Source of the DNA: Candidatus Brocadiaceae bacterium
GTDB lineage: Bacteria > Planctomycetota > Brocadiia > SM23-32
Direction of reading: 5' to 3'
NCBI GenBank assembly: GCA_003551785.1
Contig: PUNP01000433.1
Span: forward strand, 1 to 8,396
Length of the DNA: 8,396 nt
This document shows positions 1-5,573 of this stretch, piece by piece; within the stretch, counting starts at the first letter, position 1; each line of letters opens with the position of its first letter. The notes under the pieces were generated by a model. It was not told where the DNA came from and searched no databases. It saw only the letters and a program-made list of their open reading frames with translations. The translations under genes and the position numbers were made by a program.

Positions 1-12
1 ATAATCCTAATG

Positions 13-41
13 TTGACAACATGTGAATTTCCTGTTAGAAT
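13..41 (+). promoter_or_regulatory. sigma70-type promoter for the M20 hydrolase/phosphate permease unit
   Basis: TTGACA at 13-18 matches the -35 consensus fully. TAGAAT at 36-41 matches the -10 consensus at 5 of 6 positions. The spacer is 17 bp. Transcription would start near position 48, giving a 5' leader of about 88 nt before the ATG at 136. The match is seen in the sequence; activity is inferred. Confidence 0.65.
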
Positions 42-135
42 TAGGGCGTTTTAACATAAGTCCTCCTTATCCTACTGGACGTAATCACTGAATATTATCG
101 TTTACACTGCCGTCAAATATATCGAACATTCCGAC

Positions 136-1356
136 ATGAAAAAGCAAATCATCGAACTTCAAAGGCTGCTCACCGCTATCCCCGCTATTAACCCGGAATC
201 GGGCGGTAAGGGGGAATGGGAGAAGGCCAATGCATTGACAGATTACTTGCGTGATAACGGCTTTCCGGAACCCGTTCATCATGATACTCCCGACCCGCGC
301 GTGCCCGAGGGAACCCGTCCCAATATTACCGTGCGGTTAGAGGGAAAAAAGAGAAAGCCGTGCATATGGGTCATGACACATATAGACATAGTGCCGCCGG
401 GAGAAAAAATCGATTCCGATCACTGGAAAGGCTGGAACACCAACCCCTATAAATTACATGTGGAAGGCGATTTAATGTTCGGACGCGGCGTTGAGGACAA
501 TCAGCACTCTTTAGTTGCAAGCGTAATTGCGGCTCAACGTCTGCTGAACTCTAATTCACGTCCCCCAAACGATGTCGCTCTGCTGTTCGTATCGGCCGAA
601 GAAACCGGAAGTGAATATGGTTTGAAATATCTTTTGGACGAGCACGAAGATATGTTCAGTAAAGATGACATTATAATAGCCCCGGACGGCGGCAATGAGG
701 ACGGTTCAATGATCGAGGTCGCTGAAAAAAGCGTCTTGTGGCTGAATTTCCACATAGAAGGCAAGCAGACGCACGCTTCAACCCCGCAGTTCGGCAGCAA
801 CTCATTCCTGGCGATGAGCGAGATGGTGATGGAACTTCACCGCCAGCTGCACGACAGTTTCACTGACCAGGACGATATTTACCGCCCGAGTTATTCGACT
901 TTCGAACCCACCCGACATGACAGAAACGTGCCTAATGCCAATACTATTTCCGGTGAGGAAAACTTCAGTTTCGACTGTCGCGTTATCCCCTCCCACCCAC
1001 TTGATGAAGTGATTGATAAAATTCATGCTATTGCCGGGCAGATAGATAAACGTTATGAAACTAAAACCGGCATAGAAATAGAAAACAGGTTGGATGCCCC
1101 CCCACCCACCGCCCACGACGCGCCCGCAGTCAAATTGCTGCTGGAAGCGCTTAAAAACTGCCGGGGAATAAAAGGACGTCCATTAGGACTGGGCGGAAGC
1201 ACCGTAGCAGCACTTTTCAGAGAGAAAGGCTACCCCGCCGTTGTCTGGTCGACGATTAAAGGCGTTGCGCATCAGGTTAATGAACATGCGTCGATCAGCA
1301 ATATTTCGGCTGATGCAGATATTTATGAATATATTTTCAGAAACGGTTCTGTTTGA
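136..1356 (+). CDS. M20-family zinc metallohydrolase (ArgE/DapE/peptidase-like)
   Basis: This 406-residue cytosolic enzyme belongs to the M20 amidohydrolase/peptidase superfamily, whose members cut amide bonds in N-acyl amino acids, succinyl-diaminopimelate or small peptides using two metal ions. The ordered catalytic motifs are visible: THID (metal ligand H82, D84), GRGVEDN (bridging D121), SAEE (general base E155, ligand E156), PDGG (D184) and VAHQVNEH (H379). QTHAS (around H213) fits the lid/dimerisation domain. The start at 136 gives the usual family N-terminus (helix, then a 'IPAINPESGG'-like segment); in-frame stops at 52 and 82 limit extension. No clear Shine-Dalgarno precedes it. The gene ends 16 bp before the phosphate permease start, so the two are probably co-transcribed. 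No cobalamin link is apparent. The exact substrate (peptide, acetyl-ornithine or other) cannot be told from sequence, so no symbol is given. Confidence 0.9.
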   Translation: MKKQIIELQRLLTAIPAINPESGGKGEWEKANALTDYLRDNGFPEPVHHDTPDPRVPEGTRPNITVRLEGKKRKPCIWVMTHIDIVPPGEKIDSDHWKGWNTNPYKLHVEGDLMFGRGVEDNQHSLVASVIAAQRLLNSNSRPPNDVALLFVSAEETGSEYGLKYLLDEHEDMFSKDDIIIAPDGGNEDGSMIEVAEKSVLWLNFHIEGKQTHASTPQFGSNSFLAMSEMVMELHRQLHDSFTDQDDIYRPSYSTFEPTRHDRNVPNANTISGEENFSFDCRVIPSHPLDEVIDKIHAIAGQIDKRYETKTGIEIENRLDAPPPTAHDAPAVKLLLEALKNCRGIKGRPLGLGGSTVAALFREKGYPAVVWSTIKGVAHQVNEHASISNISADADIYEYIFRNGSV

Positions 1357-1372
1357 TATCAAGAGAAAATAA

Positions 1373-2677
1373 ATGGTAATATTGATATTTGTCATCGCGG
1401 CCGGGCTGGGATTTTACATGGCCTGGATGATAGGTGCCAACGATGTAGCGAACAGTATGGCGGATGCCGTCGGCTCGAAGGCGCTCAGTGTCAAGCATGC
1501 CATCATTGCGGCGGGAATATGTGAACTTGCAGGGGCCGTTTTAGTCGGCGCGCACGTTACACAAACTATCAGGGGCGGAATAGTTCCGCCGGAATCCATC
1601 ATGGGGGCTTTTGATGCCAACGCCGCCAAAGGAGCGGCTGCACTGGCTATCGGCATGGCTTGTGCGTTGCTGGCCGCCGCTTTATGGCTCAACCTTGCAA
1701 CATGGATAGGGATGCCCGTTTCAACGACTCACAGCATAGTCGGAGCTGTTGCCGGCATTGGTATAATAACAGCGGGCTGGGCGGCCGTGCAATGGGGAAC
1801 CATGGGCCGAATCGTCGCAAGCTGGTTCACCTCCCCCGTAGCAGGCGGGATAATCGCCATCATCTTTTTTAAAATCATCTCATGGAGCGTTCTGAAGCGA
1901 GACAGGCCCCTTCCGGCAGCGAAGCGCGTTGTTCCCTTTATTGTCATGTTCACAACCTTCATTGTCCTCATATCCATCCTGTTCAAGGGGCTCGATCACA
2001 TACTCCCTCCCTGGCTGACCGGCAAAGGCGCTTTCATAGCGGCTGGGATAGCTGCAATCACCTTGGCGGTGGTCACCAAAATTCTCATCGGCAGAACCCT
2101 CAAAGGCACTGAAGATGATCCGCTGCAGATACAGTTAAGGCAGGTTGAAAAAGTTTTCGCGCCGATAGTCATCGGCACCTCATGCTGCGTCGCGTTCTCA
2201 CACGGAGCCAATGACGTGGCGAATGCGGTCGGCCCGCTGGCAGCGGTGGTAAGCACGTTACGCTCCGGGGAAGTCGCGATGGAGGTTGCTGTCCCACTGT
2301 GGATACTGGGTTTAGGCGGCATCGGGATCGTTGTTGGTTTAGCGACATATGGATACCGGGTGATGCGTACGGTAGGGGAGAAGATCACCCAGCTCACCCC
2401 TTCACGCGGTGTTGCCGCGGATGTGGCCGCTACCGCCACGGTTTTGGCTTGCAGCAGGTTGGGGATGCCTATATCGACGACTCACACGCTCGTCGGAGCG
2501 ATACTAGGCATCGGTTTAGTCAGGGGGTTCGGCGCAGTAAACAAACAGGTAACGCGCAACATCTTCGGTTCGTGGCTTATAACCGTCCCCATCGCTGCCG
2601 TCCTGGCCATCATCTTCTTTCTCATCGGACAGGCGCTGTTTTTAGAACGCTTAGCTGATTACATGGCTTCGGTCTAG
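1373..2677 (+). CDS. Inorganic phosphate transporter, PiT family (PitA-like)
   Basis: A 434-residue, very hydrophobic inner-membrane protein of the PiT (PF01384) family, which moves phosphate or metal-phosphate with a cation gradient. The hallmark internal duplication is plain: GANDVAN at residues 21-27 is repeated at 278-284, and PVSTTH at 115-120 is mirrored by PISTTH at 366-371. About ten hydrophobic segments flank a hydrophilic central loop (roughly residues 172-186 and 240-262). Length is typical for compact bacterial PiT proteins; E. coli PitA is somewhat longer. The start lies 16 nt after the hydrolase stop, with a weak AAGAGA 6 nt upstream. No PhoU/DUF47 regulator, a frequent partner, is seen in the window. 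Phosphate is the likely substrate; sulfate use by relatives cannot be excluded. Confidence 0.93.
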   Translation: MVILIFVIAAGLGFYMAWMIGANDVANSMADAVGSKALSVKHAIIAAGICELAGAVLVGAHVTQTIRGGIVPPESIMGAFDANAAKGAAALAIGMACALLAAALWLNLATWIGMPVSTTHSIVGAVAGIGIITAGWAAVQWGTMGRIVASWFTSPVAGGIIAIIFFKIISWSVLKRDRPLPAAKRVVPFIVMFTTFIVLISILFKGLDHILPPWLTGKGAFIAAGIAAITLAVVTKILIGRTLKGTEDDPLQIQLRQVEKVFAPIVIGTSCCVAFSHGANDVANAVGPLAAVVSTLRSGEVAMEVAVPLWILGLGGIGIVVGLATYGYRVMRTVGEKITQLTPSRGVAADVAATATVLACSRLGMPISTTHTLVGAILGIGLVRGFGAVNKQVTRNIFGSWLITVPIAAVLAIIFFLIGQALFLERLADYMASV

Positions 2678-2747
2678 TGGTCCTTTCGAGGGCTCCGGAA
2701 TCCGGAAATTGCCATGCGCTCCCCCGGACGCTTAAAAGCGTCCACTA
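2675..2747. repeat. REP-like inverted element between convergent genes
   Basis: TAGTGG (2675-2680, overlapping the permease stop codon) is inverted as CCACTA (2742-2747). Each half carries its own hairpin: GTCCT-TTCG-AGGGC at 2680-2693 and GGACGCT-TAAA-AGCGTCC at 2726-2743. TCCGGA occurs twice in between. Read outward-in, both halves follow the order TAGTGG, hairpin, CCGG, as in paired REP elements. The second hairpin may also stall transcription leaving the permease gene, but no T-run follows it. The structure is seen; the class is inferred. Confidence 0.4.
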
Positions 2748-2895
2748 CGAGCCGGTTTTTCGGCCGTGCCCAGTGCAGGTGGAATACTGATTCAGAGCTA
2801 CATGATGATTTCTCACACCTCCGCCGTATCTCCGCCCAGCCCGGCTCTTTCGGCTCTTGCGGGGTTTTTCACTGAGGACTTACCAGCCACGGCAT

Positions 2896-3627
2896 TCACC
2901 GGGCATCTTCAAGTCTAAAACGAAAATTCAGAATAATATCAGATTCTACGGGGCGACCAAGGCGTTGAGCGGGCTGGAAACTGGCATCCCCTGCCGCTTC
3001 TATTGCAGCGTTATCCAGCGAATTATATCCGCTGGACTCAATGAGTTTCACATTGTCGGGCCGCCCTTGAGAGTCAACGAAAACTTTCACTGCGACATCG
3101 CCCTCATGCCCTCTTCGGCGTGCCAGCCGTGGATATTGGGGGCGGGGGACGCTTTTGCGCTCAACACCGCTGGTGACTCCCTCTTCTCTTACATCCCCCG
3201 GAGCATCGGGGGCATCATGGTGATCGTCCTTTTCTTCCGGCTCGTCCTCCATCTCCTTCTGCTCATCCGAATCTTCCTCAGGCGCCGGATCATTTTCGGA
3301 TTTTTCTTCCGGCAAATCAATTTCAGTAAAATCGGCATCCTGGTAATAGAAATCTTCTCTTTTGTTTTCCCTTTCCACCACTTCGGCGACCTCCTCAAAC
3401 GGCTTGATGTCGCTGACCTGTTCGATTTCCGGGGGCGATTCTTGACTTTTTTGTGCCGGCGCACTCGAATTCAGGTTCAGCTTGACCGCCGAATGGCCAC
3501 GTTGAAATTCTATCCGTGCTGGTTGACGGACAGAAAACCCGACTAACAGTCCGGCATGGAGCATACCGGACAGCACAAGATAAAACAGGAAATGGGATGA
3601 TATTATTTTTGCTTTAATTTTCATCAT
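2896..3627 (-). CDS. tonB: TonB energy transducer with acidic periplasmic linker
   Basis: A 243-residue TonB-family protein carrying inner-membrane proton-motive energy to outer-membrane receptors. Residues 12-31 form one membrane anchor in which S20 and H24 keep the spacing of the S16/H20 pair in E. coli TonB that contacts ExbB-ExbD. Residues about 60-155 form the periplasmic linker. Residues 162-238 are a classic TonB C-terminal domain (YPRLARRRGHEGDVAVKVFV, VDSQGRPD, ESSGYNSLDNAA, FQPA). The linker is dominated by Glu and Asp rather than the usual EP/KP proline repeats. It is the last gene of exbB-exbD-tonB, starting 17 nt after the exbD stop with no convincing Shine-Dalgarno, so coupling is possible. 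A second ATG directly follows the first; either may be used. Confidence 0.88.
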   Translation of the reverse strand: MMKIKAKIISSHFLFYLVLSGMLHAGLLVGFSVRQPARIEFQRGHSAVKLNLNSSAPAQKSQESPPEIEQVSDIKPFEEVAEVVERENKREDFYYQDADFTEIDLPEEKSENDPAPEEDSDEQKEMEDEPEEKDDHHDAPDAPGDVREEGVTSGVERKSVPRPQYPRLARRRGHEGDVAVKVFVDSQGRPDNVKLIESSGYNSLDNAAIEAAGDASFQPAQRLGRPVESDIILNFRFRLEDAR

Positions 3628-3644
3628 TCATGATTAAGTAAAAC

Positions 3645-4052
3645 TCACTGTCGCTCGACGGAGAGTGACACCTGCCGGTATCCACGGTTGGTCAGCAGGT
3701 CGAGGATTTCGACAGCTTTCCCCAACTGTGATTGGGAATCGCCGTGTATAGAGATAGGTGTTTCCGCATCAACCCACCCTTTCGCCTCCAAACTCGATAT
3801 GAGCCGGGCCGGCTCAACCTTCACATCATCGAGATAAACCTCATTGTCCTCAGTGATACTGACAGCAACGTAATCCTGCACGATCTGCTCACCGGCGACG
3901 GCTTCCGGCAGTCTCACATCGATCGCCCTGTGAACGGTCATAGAAAGCATAGCGTAGATAAAGAAGACGAGCAGCAGAAAAACTACGTCGATAAGCGGGA
4001 TCATATCAATTCCCCTGGCATCGCCATCTTCCAGTCCGCAATCGAATTTCAT
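3645..4052 (-). CDS. exbD: ExbD/TolR-family proton-channel subunit
   Basis: A 135-residue ExbD: short cytosolic tail, one membrane helix (about residues 17-38, MIPLIDVVFLLLVFFIYA) and a periplasmic domain. D22 in the PLID motif corresponds to the conserved channel aspartate (D25 in E. coli ExbD) needed for proton use. The ATG at 4052 was chosen because GGAGGG sits 5 nt upstream (4058-4063) and the start lies 1 nt after the exbB stop. A longer reading from 4094 would overlap exbB by 41 bp and add a non-family N-terminus. Gene order exbB-exbD-tonB, rather than tolQ-tolR-tolA-tolB-pal, favours ExbD over TolR. Confidence 0.9.
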   Translation of the reverse strand: MKFDCGLEDGDARGIDMIPLIDVVFLLLVFFIYAMLSMTVHRAIDVRLPEAVAGEQIVQDYVAVSITEDNEVYLDDVKVEPARLISSLEAKGWVDAETPISIHGDSQSQLGKAVEILDLLTNRGYRQVSLSVERQ

Positions 4053-4053
4053 A

Positions 4054-4674
4054 TTAACCCTCCACATTTCTTCCCTTTTTGAACGCCAGTTCAAAACGAG
4101 TAGCGACCAGAGAAAGTTCTTCAGTCGCTTTCCTGACTTTTGACTTAAAATATTCGTAAGGCAGCAAGGTGGCTATAGCGATAGAGAGTCCGGCAGCGGT
4201 AGTAATCAGGGCCTGGGCGATTCCCGATGTAACGGCCCTGGGGTCGTCGATACCGGCCTGGCCCAGTATTTCAAAAGAGCTGATTATTCCCAGCACCGTG
4301 CCGAGGATACCGAGGAGCGGCGCAACGGCAACAACGGTATGCATGAGCGCCAATCCCCGTTTCATCCGCGATATTTCTTCCATAGCGGCAGCCTCCATGC
4401 TCTCTGCCAGTCCCTCGTCCAGGTGCCGGATACCATTTATCAGCATTCTCACCCTGCAATCGTCATACTCTTCAGCGTCCGGAACTTCATCTTTGATTTT
4501 CAGACCGCCGGACTTTTCCGCAAGATGAAAGAGTTTCTCGACCTGCGATTCATTGCTTTTCACCCTCTGCAATATCCAAAAGACCGTCCGCTCCAGTATC
4601 ACGGACAGCGCGATGACGGAACATGCCATCAGTGGGTACATCAACGGCCCCCCCTGTTCAATTATCGATTGCAT
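4054..4674 (-). CDS. exbB: ExbB/TolQ/MotA-family proton-channel protein
   Basis: A 206-residue ExbB, the core of the pentameric inner-membrane motor that with ExbD energises TonB. Three membrane helices are seen: about 12-35, 111-135 and 151-175. A cytosolic loop of about 75 residues separates the first two. The signature AVAPLLGILGTVLGI (116-130) and TTAAGLSIAIATLLPYEYF (158-176) are typical; they carry the small and Thr residues lining the channel. The ATG at 4674 has GGAG about 7 nt upstream. It is the first gene of the operon and abuts exbD. Tight linkage to tonB and a neighbouring TonB-dependent receptor support ExbB over TolQ. Confidence 0.92.
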   Translation of the reverse strand: MQSIIEQGGPLMYPLMACSVIALSVILERTVFWILQRVKSNESQVEKLFHLAEKSGGLKIKDEVPDAEEYDDCRVRMLINGIRHLDEGLAESMEAAAMEEISRMKRGLALMHTVVAVAPLLGILGTVLGIISSFEILGQAGIDDPRAVTSGIAQALITTAAGLSIAIATLLPYEYFKSKVRKATEELSLVATRFELAFKKGRNVEG

Positions 4675-4707
4675 AATGGACTCCGAATTTGTGAGTTGTA
4701 CGCATTT

Positions 4708-4736
4708 ATAGTGCTTAGTTGCATAACTAAGGACAA
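4708..4736 (-). promoter_or_regulatory. candidate exbB promoter with embedded 18-bp palindrome (operator-like)
   Basis: CTTAGTT-GCAT-AACTAAG (4714-4731) is a perfect 7-bp inverted repeat with a 4-nt centre, about 40 bp upstream of the exbB ATG. On the minus strand it fills the 17-bp spacer between TTGTCC (4736-4731) and CACTAT (4713-4708); TATAAA (4710-4705) is an alternative -10. The -10 match is poor, so the promoter assignment is weak, but palindrome placement fits repressor binding. It does not obviously match the Fur box. Confidence 0.35.
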
Positions 4737-4759
4737 TCTTTGGTTATCGTTGTTTTACC

Positions 4760-4786
4760 GCAGAGATCGCAGAAAACGCAGAGAAC
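4760..4786. repeat. three degenerate 9-bp tandem copies (GCAGARAWC)
   Basis: GCAGAGATC, GCAGAAAAC and GCAGAGAAC follow one another without gaps upstream of exbB. It is non-coding and the function is unknown. Confidence 0.5.
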
Positions 4787-4797
4787 GGCTTCTATTA

Positions 4798-4823
4798 GAT
4801 TTCAGAGACTGCGCTCTGAAATC
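4798..4823. repeat. perfect 10-bp stem hairpin
   Basis: GATTTCAGAG (4798-4807) pairs fully with CTCTGAAATC (4814-4823) across a 6-nt loop. No T-run follows on either strand, so a terminator role is not supported. It could be an intergenic palindromic repeat. Confidence 0.45.
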
Positions 4824-4886
4824 AGGATGCCTTCGGCGCAATACGGATAAATATCCAAATTCATTATTCTGCTTTTATTCTCTTGA

Positions 4887-5139
4887 TTTTGGACCAGTCA
4901 TGATAACCACGGGGACAAGCCCCGTGGAGCCTCTTGTTGTTGACGTTCGTTTTTTTCTGGTAGTCAGTCATAGAAGCCACGGGCGCAAGGTCCGTGGGGA
5001 ACGAATCTAAACGAAGGAGTAGAACCTCCACAGGGCTCGTCCCCGTGGTTTTTACGACTGACCACCAGAAACGATTTGATCTCACAAAATGATTCCCCAC
5101 GGGGCTTGTCCCCGTGGAAGAAATGACTGCTGGTTTTGA
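4887..5139 (+). repeat. complex palindromic repeat element, copy A
   Basis: Four 21-bp hairpin palindromes of the form CCACGGGG-N5-CCCCGTGG lie at 4907-4927, 4977-4997, 5028-5048 and 5097-5117. The first two have loops reading RCAAG; the last two are inverted. The gaps are 49, 30 and 48 nt. A CAGTC(A/G)T motif lies exactly 5 nt outside each palindrome (4895-4901, 4965-4971, and inverted at 5054-5060, 5123-5129). The core (4907-5117, 211 bp) matches the reverse complement of the copy at 8155-8365 through the spacers as well, and similarity continues about 20 bp into both flanks. It contains no credible gene. Known REP/REPIN families share the general plan but I do not recognise this one. Confidence 0.8.
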
Positions 5140-5204
5140 CATAATTTAGCAGCGTCGTGAAATTATTTATGTTTTAAATGAGTTCTCGGGACGCAGCAGC
5201 CTGA

Positions 5205-5242
5205 AAACAAAAATTTGTACATCGACAAAAAAATGTCGATGT
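5205..5242 (-). terminator. candidate intrinsic terminator between btuB and exbB
   Basis: ACATCGACA (5219-5227) pairs perfectly with TGTCGATGT (5234-5242) around an A6 (T6 on minus) loop. On the minus strand the stem is followed by a T-rich run (ACAAATTTTTGTTTT). It would insulate exbB-exbD-tonB from btuB transcription. Confidence 0.5.
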
Positions 5243-5278
5243 GCGGATTTTAAGGACTAAAAACTCAAACGTTATTCT

Positions 5279-5385
5279 GACTTACGCAACCAAGTGATAG
5301 AGACGTCGCTCCAAAACGGTGCTGTATCGTCGCAGTGCCGAGCAGGTGCAAGGATGAACGAAAAATTGGTCGCGAGTCGTAAGTC
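5279..5385. repeat. MITE-like 107-bp segment with 8-bp terminal inverted repeats
   Basis: GACTTACG at 5279-5286 is inverted as CGTAAGTC at 5378-5385. A second matched pair lies just inside (ACCAA at 5289-5293, TTGGT at 5366-5370). No open reading frame or transposase remnant is visible. No clear target-site duplication was found. Confidence 0.3.
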
Positions 5386-5422
5386 GCTTTTCGCTGGTAC
5401 TTTCAAATAAAAGTCATGCTCA

Positions 5423-5444
5423 ACACAGACAAGAATGTCTGTGT
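5423..5444. repeat. perfect 8-bp stem hairpin
   Basis: ACACAGAC (5423-5430) and GTCTGTGT (5437-5444) flank a 6-nt AAGAAT loop. No T-run adjoins it, so it is more likely an intergenic palindrome than a terminator. Confidence 0.4.
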
Positions 5445-5459
5445 CACGTCAGGATTGAC

Positions 5460-5507
5460 AATAAAACACATATCAGGGCTCGAGCGTGGTTAAACGCCCG
5501 AGCCCTG
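5460..5507 (-). terminator. probable btuB terminator
   Basis: Downstream of the btuB stop, CAGGGCTCG-A-GCGT (5474-5487) pairs with ACGC-C-CGAGCCCTG (5494-5507), giving 13 bp with one A/C mismatch around a 6-nt loop. On the minus strand it is followed by ATATGTGTTTTATT, a moderate T-rich tail. It lies 67 bp past the stop codon. Confidence 0.6.
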
Positions 5508-5573
5508 CATGGAGATCACGGCACAGGAGGAGAGATGCCGCAGTCAATTAAACGTCTTCACGGCGTTCATACG

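Noticed and set aside
7..57. A 16-codon minus-strand frame with an AAGGAGG-like site upstream of its ATG at 57
   Set aside because: It is too short and without a recognisable product. The same bases read on the plus strand (TCCTCCTTA at 61-69) lie in the leader of the hydrolase gene and resemble the 16S anti-Shine-Dalgarno by chance; no rRNA sequence surrounds them.
1996..2439. A 147-codon open frame antisense to the phosphate permease
   Set aside because: It is a mirror of a well-supported membrane-protein gene, is compositionally biased (Ala/Thr/Pro) and has no initiation signal.
2840..2875. Terminator for the permease on the plus strand ending in GGGGTTTTT
   Set aside because: The T-run is present, but I could not form a stable uninterrupted stem immediately before it.
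2857..3546. A 229-codon open frame on the plus strand
   Set aside because: It is antisense to tonB, whose protein has a clear TonB domain and operon context. The plus-strand translation has no recognisable domain.
4053..4094. Longer exbD start at 4094
   Set aside because: It would overlap exbB by 41 bp and add residues not seen in the family. The ATG at 4052 has GGAGGG upstream and directly follows the exbB stop.
4339..5010. A 223-codon plus-strand frame running from exbB into the intergenic region
   Set aside because: It is antisense to exbB and then enters the palindromic repeat element; no domain and no ribosome-binding site.
4907..5117. CRISPR array
   Set aside because: The 21-bp units are spaced irregularly (49/30/48), are partly inverted, and the spacers are conserved in the second copy at 8155-8365, which is unlike CRISPR spacers. 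No cas genes are present.
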